Made by a program: the position numbers and the translations under genes. Positions 15,201-24,075 of a DNA stretch of 64,000 bases are shown one piece after another (positions within the stretch are counted from its first letter, which is position 1; every line of letters begins with the position of its first letter). Below the pieces are notes generated by a model. It had not been told where the DNA came from. It searched no databases and saw only the letters and a program-made list of their open reading frames with translations. Origin of the DNA: Trichobilharzia szidati (Eukaryota; Platyhelminthes; Trematoda; Strigeidida; Schistosomatidae); NCBI GenBank assembly GCA_944472155.2, contig OX235272.1, positions 92,200,020 through 92,264,019 of the forward strand, given 5' to 3'.

Positions 15201-18200
15201 CTTTTTAAATACAAATCCTGTTACTGTTTGTTTGAATCAGTCTATGACAAACAAACTCCATTTTTCAGGTATAAATCAACACATGGAATATGCCTCAACA
15301 TACTTGATGAATCCCAAGTACGTTGAAACAGCCTCGGAAGAATTGTGCAGAACTTATACAGAAGATTTTAGCGAAGTGAGTTTAATCTGAAGTGAGGTGA
15401 CAGTTTGACAGCAAATAAACGAAATTCGCGTATTCTAGGGTAGTGAATACCTTAATATATCCTGTCACATGAATAAGACTGCATTATATGCCATGCTTTG
15501 GTGGCTCAGGGGTAGAACGCTCGTCAACCATGCACATAGTCCAGAGTTCGATCCCCGGCCATCGACACACTCCTTTACCTAGCCAAACTGGTGCTAAGGC
15601 CGGTATAGAGAAAAGGTTAGGTATGAGGCTAACAAATGCTGTTACCGAAACTTGAAAGCTGTAGCATGAAGCACTGTGTTCTGCTGGGAACGTAAATGAA
15701 TAAGAAAAAATGGGATGCATTATATGCAACGACTGGAGGTGAGTAGCAGCAAGTACTGAGTGAAGATTTCGTGCTCAAAGGAAAAACTCATTCCTTAGAG
15801 TATAATACTATAAGAATTTAGTGTTCAGTGATATCGTTGAACCACGCCGAATGAACTCGCTTCAGTAATACGAGTTTCTGCATGGTTGAAGATGTACTTG
15901 TAGGGTAGTGTTTAATAAAGACAGATAGTTGATGAACATTTGTTTTTCACAGAAAAAACCTTAAGCTATTCTGAAAAATTCTGTCCCACTGTTCTGTTAA
16001 GAAAAAGACAGAAACGGATTTGAATTCAGCATACGGTGCTAACTGTTTCTAACAGTCTAACATTAAACCAAAGTATGAGGAAACTTAAACACAATTTAAG
16101 TTGCAAGTGCGTTATGGAAATGTGCAATATAATTTCATTATCACACGGAATTACTACTATTATCTAATTATTCATACATATTTTTATTTGTTTTCTATCC
16201 ATATTAACTTCTAGTGTAAAGATACACTGATGATGCTTGCGAATAATTTCATTAAGGTAAGATTTCAAAGACTGAAAACCAGTTCAGTTAATAGAAGCTT
16301 GTTCAGATGCTTTGTTGTGAATGTAGTTTATATACTACTGGAAAGGTATTGCCTATGCTTTATCATCCAATTTGATTTTAGTATGGAAATTACTGAGAAC
16401 TTAGAAGTACTATTAATCTAAGAGTAGAGTGTGAGATTGCGTTGGTTTTTTCTTATTAATCAAGCGCTGATTTACAGGAGTTTGATTGGTCACAGGCTTG
16501 GTCACGAGCTGACATCATTTAGAGAACGATTGGAAAACCATGGAGTATTGGAAAGCTGTTTCATCCTGGTTTGGGACTCCTCATCGGCACGCACGTAAGT
16601 CCTTCCGGAAGCAGCTAGAAATAAAGGCCATTGGGTTGGTCCTCAGTAGCTTTTTCGTCTTCGATTTAGACTTGTAAGCGGAAGGTCCTAGGTTTGAACC
16701 GCAATGGGTATGTACTGCTGAAATGTCCTAAGCTAAAATGAAACAGCTGTCCAGTACTTCCTGGTATTCCAGTGGTATGCTAACTAATGTTATCTCGTAA
16801 TCAGGCCAGTTTGTTTATTTGATGATGTAGAACAACACTGCAATGGATGTTAAAGTATTCTGAGTGTATGTGTTTCTTGTTGATTCTATAAACGATGACT
16901 CAGTAGTCAGTCTCTCTTTCATGATTAGTATTCCGAAAAAATCAATAAAAAATTCAAAACGACTCAACAGTTATCCCAGAGAATTTATTAAAAAGTTTAT
17001 ACAATCTAATTAAGAAATAGTAACATAAGTGATAGTTGAAACACAACTGAAATATAGTTAAAAACCTTCGTAATATTACCCTGTTTTTAAGTAATATCAG
17101 GGAATGTACTTAGTAGCCTTTACAGAACATCAAGCCATCAGATCATTTCTAAAGAATTAAGTTGGCAGACCTTTCCGTAGCACATCAGGCAAAGTAATTT
17201 AGCTAGTCAAATATCATATAGTAACTTGGCAGGATTCAAGTATGTATTGGTCAGAGTATTCAACAGGATTTATGAGGATTTCATCTGCTGGATATGCCTT
17301 CATTCCCCAGTGACTGAGGGTATTCCCAATGAAGTTCGAAACCAGTACCCATTGTTTCAAATGCTAAAGCGTTATACGCTAGACTACCTGTGCCACGACA
17401 GCCACCTACTGTGCAGGTACATCCAAGTGACGAGTCCAGAATAGGGCGAAATGCTCATCCTGGATTCTGCTGATTGTCACCGTCCACCAGACTTCGCCGA
17501 AGCATCCTCACTAGGAGCAGATATGTTAACAGAGGTGAAACATATCGTCATTACTACTCACTAAGGTTTCGAGTGATACATAGGGCTTCAAAAGCACATC
17601 TCCTATTCTCTACACCCCTCTTTAGCTGACTGTACGATTGACTATGAACTTTCATATCCTCTTCTCCATACGATCTCCGGCATGTCACCCAAGGGCTGAC
17701 GTCCAACTGTTGCCTATAATTTAACAGATTTTAGCCTGTGGCACACTTACTCCAAATTATCAAGCTTCTGACATTAATTTAATGTGCAAAGTTAGGCAGT
17801 CACATTAGTAAATTAGTCCAAAGTGTAAGTAAACTGTGCAAACAGAATGACCTTCATAAGGCGACTATTTCTTAGCTTGTCTCGAAACACCTATCCAAAT
17901 ATCCACACCACAAAGATCCCCGACCTATCGTTGGTTTCAAAAGACTAAGCCTAATACACAGAATACTAGGCAGTATAACCGACTCAGAACAACAGAAGAC
18001 GGTTAGGCAGTGTGACTGTTTATCCTTCAACCAATAACGAAACAGATTTACAATTCGTCGAAAATACCCATCGGGACATTAGAGAGAATAGAACAAGGAG
18101 ATCAGCAAAGATATCTTTTTGGCGATTTACAATTATCACTCGGTGCCACAGTTTGTAAATAAACGTTAATCTAATATGTACACCAATACTTCTGATAGTA

Positions 18201-18392
18201 TTTCTCCAATCTTCTGACAACCAGTATACGATTAAGCAATGATTGCCTTCTTGTCTCCAGCCAATATGGAGACCAGTTCGAACAAACAAACAAACTGTTC
18301 AATGTTCACCAGCATTGACAACATCATTGAATGCCATGTATTTCGTTTTTCTCTATTTTCAGATGCAACGACAACTGCTGGATGTCTTTTAA
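260..18392 (+). CDS. secreted saposin-B-like protein, gene 1 (9 exons)
   Basis: Coding exons: 260-296, 363-397, 3080-3119, 7893-8023, 11618-11698, 13314-13365, 15269-15375, 16215-16256 and 18363-18392 (stop TAA). Every junction has AG/GT and the phases agree. The product is 184 residues. Residues 1 to about 18 are a hydrophobic signal peptide (MLFEFIALIVLC...). A complete SapB domain has six cysteines at 39, 42, 70, 82, 107 and 113; a second half-domain has cysteines at 126, 152 and 162 and lacks the last pair. N-glycosylation sequons lie at N47 and N114. SapB proteins are small disulfide-bonded helical proteins that bind lipids or membranes; in schistosomes several are secreted, so a gut or secretory role is likely but inferred. 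The introns are 65 bp to about 4.8 kb and loaded with retroelements. Certainty is high for the middle exons, lower for exon 3 and the last exon. Confidence 0.85.
398..1108. other. gene 1 intron, no recognisable content
   Basis: AT-rich sequence without open frames, tRNA-like boxes or retroelement motifs that I can see. Confidence 0.6.
1109..1925. mobile_element. fold-back pair of PLE 3' ends
   Basis: The left arm (1109-1300) is the 3' end of the GIY-YIG region and UTR of a PLE in minus orientation. The rest (1315-1925) is the same region in plus orientation, ending with the same UTR, so the arms form an inverted repeat of about 190 bp. The plus copy shows decayed coding such as PYKEGTSE and IPDIWKILLP, broken by stops and frameshifts. 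It is the same family as the element at 26.7-28.2 kb. Confidence 0.75.
2041..2235 (+). mobile_element. PLE terminal repeat (pLTR) fragment
   Basis: Matches the 3' UTR/pLTR seen at 26683-26830 (reverse) and 33870-34012, including the GATATGATGA...GTGCTCGAAA...GTCATCAG block that resembles a hammerhead, then the CAATAAAATTT-type end and a (TAAC)n run at 2229-2250. Confidence 0.6.
2251..3079. other. gene 1 intron 2, remainder
   Basis: No gene or recognisable repeat was seen apart from a short GT/GGGGTGG-rich patch near 2949-2970. Confidence 0.5.
3840..4300 (-). pseudogene. PLE GIY-YIG endonuclease fragment
   Basis: A minus-strand frame of 137 codons (4283-3870) contains CIYQFNSLCEASYIGRT and SRISEHLPS, the core of a PLE GIY-YIG endonuclease, and ends with SNMCVQK, the usual C-terminal block. 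No RT is attached, so it is a 5'-truncated retrocopy in a gene 1 intron. Confidence 0.75.
4550..5260 (-). pseudogene. decayed PLE, GIY-YIG region and 3' end
   Basis: In reverse, this matches the PLE family at 38.4-39.7 kb at nucleotide level: a GIY-YIG region with many stops at 4750-5110, then a 3' tail with CTGATGA (4583-4577) and an altered CGAGAA core. Confidence 0.6.
5733..6100 (+). repeat. SINE-A copy with inverted ends
   Basis: Starts with the reversed SINE-A tail (5733-5801) and ends with the same tail forward (6053-6100), forming an inverted repeat of about 50 bp around a tRNA-like head (TGGCTTGATGGTC A-box near 5917, degenerate B-box near 5957) and a damaged hammerhead-like block. 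Confidence 0.7.
6101..7480. other. gene 1 intron, mostly unassigned
   Basis: No coding sequence was seen. A segment at 7245-7400 has weak similarity to 35420-35530, possibly an old dispersed repeat. Confidence 0.4.
7482..7705 (-). repeat. SINE-A copy
   Basis: In reverse it shows a degenerate tRNA-like head (GAGCTCGTGGACCATTC region) and the downstream block GTACTG...GTCT...GTCCAGTAT, the remains of the hammerhead-like fold. The right end turns into an oppositely oriented tail piece. Confidence 0.6.
8171..8345 (-). repeat. SINE-C (Sm-alpha-like) copy
   Basis: In reverse it carries stem II and the core half of the Sm-alpha hammerhead (GTCCCAAACTGGACGAAA) followed by TACGCATC and the GGATCC-type flank. 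The CTGANGA half is replaced by CTGTCTA. A tRNA-like head with AAAGCATTATTCACT lies at the right. Confidence 0.6.
8975..9245. repeat. degenerate SINE-A fold-back
   Basis: A reversed hammerhead block (GGGAATACTGGACAGCTG) is followed by a forward head with B-box-like GGTTCGACCCC near 9172 and a forward block ending in a GTTCAATGCCCCCTGG-like tail. It is heavily diverged. Confidence 0.5.
9251..10685. other. gene 1 intron, unassigned
   Basis: No coding sequence. A block at 9835-10210 has higher GC and may be an unrecognised old repeat. Confidence 0.4.
10688..11146 (+). repeat. SINE-A copy with tail sequence at both ends
   Basis: Begins with GTCAGCTCATGATGAAATCC, the SINE-A 3' tail, runs through the 5' body (GTGGGAAGCCGTGACCAGTA), the tRNA-like head (TGGCTTGATGGTC; GGTTCAAACCC) and hammerhead-like block, and ends in the same tail (TTTCAGCTCATAATGACATCC). 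Tail-body-tail in direct orientation equals slightly more than one unit. Confidence 0.75.
12059..12076. repeat. (AT)n microsatellite
   Basis: A short alternating A/T run in gene 1 intron 5. The rest of 11699-12370 shows nothing recognisable. Confidence 0.8.
12380..13250. pseudogene. PLE fold-back: minus fragment then plus GIY-YIG fragment
   Basis: 12385-12540 in reverse matches the GIY-YIG coding of the 3.9-kb fragment. From 12550 a plus-strand GIY-YIG region follows (SRNKDKLLEFASCMCIQQF, YIGCCSRNLIFRAREHLP), frameshifted, continuing in a second frame to AIAIRMKQPVLCVQKK. The 3' tail ends with CTGATGA (13193-13199) and CGAAAAGAG (13212-13220). Two families are joined head to head. Confidence 0.7.
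13657..14762 (-). CDS. unknown small protein, last two exons, nested in gene 1 intron 6
   Basis: On the minus strand, exon 14762-14677 (86 bases) has an acceptor TTTATAG and donor GAG/GTAAGT and is open only in the phase-0 frame (EVDLKTLVKELLRTNDHY...). It joins a terminal exon at 13690-13657 after acceptor CCTTTTAG, giving ...LYAAEEKPRK and stop TAA; AATAAA overlaps the stop at 13661-13656. The phases (2 to 1) match. I do not recognise the product. The first exon or exons are not certain; exon 19974-19846 ends in phase 0 and could be upstream. A PLE fragment sits in the intron. It could be chance, but the codon pattern looks genuine. Confidence 0.45.
14040..14345 (-). pseudogene. PLE GIY-YIG fragment
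   Basis: In reverse this matches the family at 22.6 and 37.1 kb: FTCICSSSYTRRAETRAYIRL-like coding with the LKFAEAISI and CVQK-like end, interrupted by stops. It lies in the intron of the nested minus-strand exons. Confidence 0.6.
14893..15107 (+). repeat. SINE-D copy
   Basis: A degenerate tRNA-like head with GGGGTTCAATCTCC, a body with AAGCCAGTAATAAG...GGCATGAGGCTA...CGTAAAAATAAAT, and a tail TTGAAGCCTTATGTTCCATTGG then an A-rich end. The tail matches RTE LINE 3' ends in this window. Confidence 0.75.
15480..15727 (+). repeat. SINE-D copy with 12-bp target-site duplication
   Basis: The element 15492-15715 has a tRNA-like head (TGGCTCAGGGGTAGA, GAGTTCGATCCC) and the SINE-D tail. It is bounded by TGCATTATATGC at 15480-15491 and again at 15716-15727. 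The exact duplication shows retroposition into gene 1 intron 7. Confidence 0.85.
16473..16805. repeat. SINE-A fold-back pair
   Basis: A reversed tail and hammerhead block (16473-16610) is followed by a forward head (GGTTTGAACC at 16692) and forward block with GTACTGCTGAAATGTCC...GAAACAGCTGTCCAGTAC. The forward half keeps C3 of the hammerhead core but has lost G8 and A9. Confidence 0.65.
17275..17495. repeat. SINE-C fold-back pair with near-intact hammerhead
   Basis: The left part is a reversed tRNA-like head (AAAGCGTTATACGCTAGACTACC). The right part on plus is CCAA-GTGACGA-GTCC...GGGC-GAAA-TGCTCA-TC then CTGGATTCTGCTG, the Sm-alpha hammerhead with C3 changed to G and a weakened stem I. Confidence 0.6.
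17565..17720 (-). pseudogene. RTE-like LINE 3' end fragment
   Basis: In reverse it reads the conserved RTE tail (TGAAGCCCTATGTATC) preceded by the CATATGGAGAAGAGGATATGAAAG-type region seen at the ends of the other copies. No coding remains. Confidence 0.5.
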
Positions 18393-18545
18393 CAAAATAA
18401 TATATCGTTTAAATAAGGCTTCTTAACATTGACACTTGGTTTTCCTTATCTCCTACATTATCACTTTGACACACATTATTATTACTTTTCGCACTTGTAA
18501 CACAGGATAAATTTCATTGAAAAATAAAAAGATACTTTACCTAAA
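18393..18545 (+). other. gene 1 3' untranslated region with poly(A) signal
   Basis: The stop codon at 18390-18392 is followed by AT-rich sequence with AATAAA at 18523-18528, about 130 bases downstream. This suits a short 3' UTR and supports the last exon. Confidence 0.45.
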
Positions 18546-18643
18546 ACAGATTTCTGTTGTATTTCTTGGGAGGTTTATGAATGAATAACTTCAGTTCACC
18601 ATCTCTGAGTATGATATCTTGGTGGAAAACTGAAACGTCTCAA
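18546..18643 (-). other. coding-like minus-strand segment, unassigned
   Basis: After an acceptor-like GTTTCAG on the minus strand there is an open frame (FHQDIILRDGELKLF...) ending in TAG directly at a GTAAAG donor-like site. It may be a terminal exon or chance, and it does not fit the phases of the neighbouring unknown exons. Confidence 0.2.
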
Positions 18644-18696
18644 TTATCTTCAAGTTTAACGATCACACTAAAGTAGAAATAGTCCTTATATTTCAA

Positions 18697-19139
18697 CTGA
18701 CATCAGTCACAGTTACCCCTGAACCAGACTCTGAAAGCTGTTTTGTCCTATTTCCGACCCTTAGTGGACCTGCACGTGACCCCATTAAGAATCAAAGCCA
18801 GTACCTCCATGTCACAAGCCAAGCCCGTTGACAGTTCAATCCAATAGCCAATTTGTAGTATATAACACTGCTGCCATCCATTGTTGTTGGCTGTCCTCAT
18901 ACCGGACTTGATGGATCCCACTGGTCATGACTTCTCACTAGAACCCCAAGCAACTTCATGCTGTCGTAAGTAAGTCACCTCACCTAGCTACCTGGAAGCT
19001 CTTTACGCTATCCTTGGTGGGGTCATGGCTGTATACCATTGAATAGGCGCAAACTTATATGAAACGGTATTCCAGTACTCCCTGGCTTTCAGCGGCCATC
19101 TAACTGGTGTTATTTCGTAATCCCTGCAAGCCAACACCA
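18697..19139. repeat. degenerate SINE-A fold-back
   Basis: Reversed hammerhead block near 18740-18790, a body containing TGGTCATGACTTCTCACTAGAACCCC (reversed 5' part) and a forward block at 19060-19110 (GAAACGGTATTCCAGTACTCC). Strongly diverged. Confidence 0.5.
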
Positions 19140-19688
19140 GAAACTTTTTCATATTACCAGTGAAGTGTATATCGCTGTTGATTCATTATAGTTTCTTACA
19201 ACATGACAGTTGTCATAGTTAGGTGTTTCATGAGGAAACCTCTATTATATGATAAAACTATCATAAAAGCATATTTTATCTGGAATTTATAAAAGCATTC
19301 ATTGAATTTTTAACAATACTCAGAAGAAAGATAGCAAAACGTCACTTTTCATCACCTATTCATCTATTTGATTGCAGCTTTTTGTCATGGTGCTCATTTA
19401 CTGTACATTTAACGAGAAGGTCCTCTAGACTCAACTAAAATAAATAGTCGTGCTCTCACTTCGCTTTAAATAACCTAATAAACAGATACACCTGGTTGAG
19501 GAATCAATAATAAAAATCGAAATGGATATCCATGACCCTCATTCAGTCACCTATCAAACACCATTGTTTGTTCAATTCAGTTAATAGTATAACTACTGTA
19601 ATTAATATTCTTAAATTTAATTCACTACCCCATTGTGTAAATATCCACTTTTTCTTTCCCTGTTTCAAGATGCTTCAGCCAGTTTTTC

Positions 19689-19974
19689 TTAGATTCGACA
19701 AGGGCTTTCAACGGCAGTGTCTTTCATAACATATCTTCTTTTAATGTTGTAATGTATTTCTGTCCTTTCGAATCTTCGTTTTCTTGTGCGACCCTTCCTT
19801 CTTTCAACCTAAATGTGGTTTCCACATAGATAAGTAATGACTAACTTCGATATTAGGCGGTTGTAAGTAGTCGGCAGGAAGCTCTCGTCCTAACTTTCGT
19901 GCTTGTTGGAAATCGATAACAAAGAGTCTATTTTTCCAACTGTCTATATAAGGTGGAGCAGTTTGGAAAGGCAT
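19689..19974 (-). CDS. unknown small two-exon gene candidate
   Basis: On the minus strand an ATG at 19974 opens a 43-codon segment (MPFQTAPPYIDSW..., ...LGRELPADYLQPP) ending at GAA/GTTAGT (19846). A 37-base intron, 19845-19809, typical of the very short introns of schistosomes, ends in TTTAG, and a second segment runs to TAA at 19689, adding an Arg/Lys-rich tail for 82 residues in all. An acceptor-like TGTCTCAG lies upstream near 20025. Alternatives: the reading frame continues unspliced to a TGA after 56 codons, or the first exon splices to the exon at 14762. No family is recognised. Confidence 0.4.
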
Positions 19975-20071
19975 ATTCTAATTAGGTGTAAGTTGATGGA
20001 TTATTTTTTGAATTTCAAAGCTTCCTTCTGAGACAAAAATGACGTCAATAGTGTTAGTATTATTAGAATTT

Positions 20072-20160
20072 AATTGGTGAATGGTGACTAGCAGTGGAAT
20101 CCAGGATGCGCATTTCGTCCTATTTGGGACTCGTCGTCTGGATTATTATTACTCTATACA
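20072..20160 (-). ncRNA. SINE-C (Sm-alpha-like) hammerhead ribozyme motif
   Basis: On the minus strand: CCAG, then ACGACGA where the active core would be CTGACGA, stem II GTCC/GGAC with loop CAAATA, GAAA, stem III TGCGCA, TC cleavage site, CTGGATTCC. This is the Schistosoma satellite hammerhead except that core positions C3 and U4 are changed, so cleavage is probably lost. The tRNA-like head is missing or unrecognisable. Confidence 0.75.
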
Positions 20161-21054
20161 TGAGTTAATCGTGTTCACATGACACAGATACATGGCATCA
20201 TTCACTGTTCATCTGATCCACATGGAATGTTGAAGTTTACCCAACTGTATTCTCAAGTAGATAAGAACTGGCAGTCGGAGACGCATGCCAGTGACATGCC
20301 TGGATATTAAGGAAATGTACTGCACAGATGTATTTGATATTACCGTCTTCGAGATTCTTTAAATAACTGTTTCTCTTACACATCCTTGTTCTTTGTTGAA
20401 TTCTCGTCTTTATGTGCCATTTTGAAGTGTGTATGTGTGCTGATTAGTTACTCATCAATTCAAATCTTCGTTTTACAGAATAACATCAAGAAATCACACT
20501 ACTGAATGCTTAGGCGTTTTGTCAATGGAAAAGCTACAAATTCAAAACATTTTTCCCCCGAATGAGTCTGTATATACCCTATACAAGGAATCTAGTTAGA
20601 CATCTGTACAGTAGAACTCACGAGATTACATACCCACAGTAGTTAAACTATGGTGGATTGATAAATCCATAAGAAGAACTTTCTGGGGCGCAAAGATTGT
20701 TTCTCCAAGCATCACCTAGTTAGTTTAACAGTAATGAGGGAAGCACGGAATGCAAATCATCGATGTCAATGTGTTTACTTATTTTCAGCTAATATGTATG
20801 GGGTAATTATAGGTTGATATCAATTCTCAGGATAAGTTATTTGTCCTCATAATTAAAGCATGTAAAAAACGAGACATTAAGTTTCAATAAGCAAACATTT
20901 TTTTGATTCTGGACACGTTTTTATCACTCTTAAATAGTTGATCGTAATCAGCAGTTTTCATATCACCAAGGAATGTACATTTTGGTTATCAACATCTTAT
21001 TTATTGGTATCGTTTCTTTGATTTCCTATTCATTTACCTTCCAACTGGAGCATG
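20161..21054. other. unassigned intergenic sequence
   Basis: No coding or recognisable repeat was seen. Confidence 0.5.
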
Positions 21055-21245
21055 GTACTTCAAGCTATGAATTTTTGAAGTTGCAGTAGCTGCGAGGTTT
21101 TTTATGGAATGAGGTTGATAGCCCTACGCCCACACTTTCCTCTTTGCCAGGTTTACTGTCGGCGGGTAGCAAGGTGACGTTTAGTAGAGCATAGACCTAA
21201 AATGGAATCGGGACTATGTGCATGGCTGTCAAACATTCTACGACT
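21055..21245 (-). repeat. SINE-D copy, diverged
   Basis: In reverse it gives a degenerate head, a GGCGTAGGGCTATCAACCTCATTCC-like body and the GCTGCAACTTCAAAAATTCA tail region. It lacks the AT-rich terminus. Confidence 0.5.
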
Positions 21246-21394
21246 AAATTACAATCCCTTTTGTTGATGTAAATAAGTGTTATCCCATGGAATTCACGCT
21301 TTCAAAGTTATCTTATCCCCTTTACCTCTTCCACACCAAAGGTTCCGCTAGTTTCACCTCTAATTATAATTTTAATTGTATTATTTTTTTGATT

Positions 21395-21567
21395 ATAGCT
21401 TGATTCCACACCGTATTTTTGGTACAAGTATGGAATTTTCAGCATATGATATCGGTGGCCCAATTTTGCAGGCCGACCATTGATATCAGGTGTTCATCGA
21501 CAGGGGATCGAACCCCGGACCATGTGCATGGTCAGCGAGAGTCCTAACCGATGTGCCACCGACTATA
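21395..21567 (-). repeat. SINE-B copy
   Basis: In reverse: tRNA-like head GTCGGTGGCACATCGGTTAGG and B-box GGGGTTCGATCCCC, a middle with GATATCAATGGTCGGCCTG, and a tail ATGCTGAAAATTCCATACTT that matches the 3' end of the CR1-like LINE at 59.1 kb, then an A/T-rich end. Confidence 0.8.
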
Positions 21568-22140
21568 TAATATAATCGCACCTGTGTAAATTCCAGTTTC
21601 TCTAACAGAAGTATAGTGTCTCACTTTTTATCTGACATTAAGAAAATAAAAAGATCTCGAGTGTATAGGTCACTAATTTGATGGTGTTTGAAAGAATTCT
21701 CAAATAATCTTCATTAGGTAGGAAAAGTATTGCTTATCCACTTTATCGTACTATCGCTGATTTCGCCAATATTTTGTAAACTGTTTTCAAATCTAAAATG
21801 CTGTCTGCACTTATACAAATACTGCAAGATATCGACTGGTTTATTTATTAGTCAAGATTATCACCATTATCATGAATAAAATCAAGTTGTTGTCCTAATT
21901 CCCATTGAAATACAAAATGATAATAATCACTTGCTAGTGAGAATATTTTCTCAGCGCTACAGTCGAATACAAAATTAAATGAACTGGAGTAAACCAAATG
22001 CAAAGTTACACTGAAACCTAATATCTCAGTGAATGACCAACTAAACCAGTAGACTATAGTAGGAAAGAAAAACGAGCACTATAAAAACCAAGTTTCATAT
22101 TTGTTCAGTTATGGTTGATATAGCCAATTAGTTGTGTTCA

Positions 22141-22462
22141 AAATATCAAGGAGTACTGGACCCTTTCTCTTCCTAGTTTCGGACTCTTCAGGAGTTCGCA
22201 TACACCACGCCTTGGACCCAATAGCTTCCGATTATAAGGTGAGTTCGTAGACCATTCAGCCACTTTAGAATTGGCTGGCGGTTGTGCTATATGCATTGTG
22301 AATTGACAGAAGTTGAATTCCGTTCCACTAGTTGAATTATACACGAGTTCTTTGTAACCGAAAGGTCCCTCGTTCGAATGTGGTGAGCGTATGCTGCCGA
22401 AAAGTCCTAGACTAGGAAGAAATAGTCGTCCAGTAATCCCTGATTTTTCACCGATTTTCTAA
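22141..22462. repeat. SINE-A fold-back pair
   Basis: A reversed block (AGGAGTACTGGACC...GGACTCTTCAGGAG) is followed by a forward head (GTAACCGAAAGGTCC) and a forward block (GTCCTAGACTAGGAAGAAATA, GTCCAGTAATCC). In the reversed half the core reads CTGAAGA, supporting the proposed ancestral hammerhead. Confidence 0.65.
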
Positions 22463-22604
22463 CATATATTCAATAAACAAATTAATAATAATCTATCGGT
22501 TACTCAATTTTCCTTCAGTTCTTCGTAAGTTCTGTCCCTCGTGTACCGAATTGGTTTGTTAACCAGTACAGTTAAAAATCAACTGATAGCCAGATACGAA
22601 GCTG

Positions 22605-23720
22605 CTTCACAGTAAAGAAATGACCAAAAAACTCTTTATGCCAGTGATGAAATTTAGTGATGGAGTGAAATTAGAGGAAGAATTTATGATTCTCAAAAAG
22701 ATGTTGAAAAACAACGGTTACCCTCGAAGATATGGAAGATGTGAAGGCTCAAACAAATCACAGTGGGAAAAAATCCTGTCTTCATTCAACTCGATTTTAA
22801 AGGTGAAATATTGCAGCTATAGCCAATAGAAGACTGAATACGTCACTAGCCAGAGCCTATCCTGCAGCTAAGTTGGTTCCCGTCCATCGAACAACATGCT
22901 CTTTGGTGCAATTAAAAGTCGACAGAAATCGTCGTGTTAACGCCAACTGTGTATACAAATTTACATGTATCTGCGGGAGGAGTTACATTTGGAGAACAGA
23001 AAGAAGGGCACACCTCCAATTCCCTGAACATGTACCGAAAAGCCTACGTCTCAAGGGCACAAGCGTTTACAATAGTGCCATTACTAGACATCTCCTTGAT
23101 ATGGATCATGAAGTGAAAATCGCAAAATCCTTTAAAATTATCAATAGAAAAAAGAGCTCGATTCTTCTCAAATTTGCTGAAGCAAATTCTATCAAACTCC
23201 TGAAACCCGATTTATGTGTTCAGAAAGAAGCAGTTATCAGTCTTTCCTTGCCCATCCTGGTAACTGGATGTCTTTATTCTCTCCTTCATTTGATTACGTA
23301 ATCTTTGGCTTTAACCTCACTCCCCTTTGATATAGTGTAATTTTGCTTGTCTCTTGCTTCTATGATTTCCGTTGAACTCAGTACACTGTTACCCAATTTA
23401 CTAGTTACTCATCATCTTACGTACCTCTCGTTTTCATTACGTAACTCCTTAATCACTGTATGCATACCTTTACTTTGTTCAAACTTGAACTCCCTGTATA
23501 AAAACTTATAAGCGTAATTTTCTGAGCACTGTTCACTAAGCTTGGAACTTCCTGTCAACTGGCATCATGTAAAGTTTGCAAGTATGTTGAAACTGTTCTG
23601 TACACAAACTCAATAATTTATTTAGGCCGTAGGTAGCTGATATGAAGTCAAAGAAATAAACAATGATGGTACCACATTATTCTGCACAAACCATCACTGT
23701 TGTTCTTGCTTTATTCAAAT
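22605..23720 (+). pseudogene. PLE, RT C-terminal part and GIY-YIG endonuclease
   Basis: Coding remains at 22620-22829 (LKKMLKNNGYPRRY, the post-RT linker) and 22873-23301 (CVYKFTCICGRSYIWRTERR, FPEHVPKSL, LLKFAEANSIKLLKP, CVQKEAVISLSLP), a nearly whole GIY-YIG domain of about 140 residues with W for the usual G in YIG. The 3' UTR runs to about 23720 with CTGATATGAAGTCAAAGAAAT. It is the same family as the 36.8-37.8 kb element. Confidence 0.75.
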
Positions 23721-24007
23721 TACTGATGGTAATCGATCAAAATAAACAAATTACTTTGAATAGTATGTTGACCCTTAAGAAAGATTCAGTAAACTACTAA
23801 TGGTTAATTTAGGTATAATATACATATGTACAACTCTCTGGCATATGTGTACTCTCGAACAAATTCCTAAATCAATCAACGAACATGCTACTAATTGAGT
23901 TTTCTGAATGTCCCGCTGACGGTATGCTAGACAAAAATGGTCAATCTCTACTGACATATACCTTCTTTCTACAAATATCTCAATGTCACACTTAGTTAGT
24001 TCTTGAT

Positions 24008-24075
24008 AACATGAGAAACTGTGACAAGCAGTGGAATCCAGATTTCGTATTCCTCCATATTTGAGTCTTGTATAG
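24008..24075 (-). repeat. SINE-C hammerhead-region fragment
   Basis: AGCAGTGGAATCCAG, a shortened ATTTCGTATTCC and TTGAGTCTTGTATAG give the reversed Sm-alpha block, badly decayed. Confidence 0.45.
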
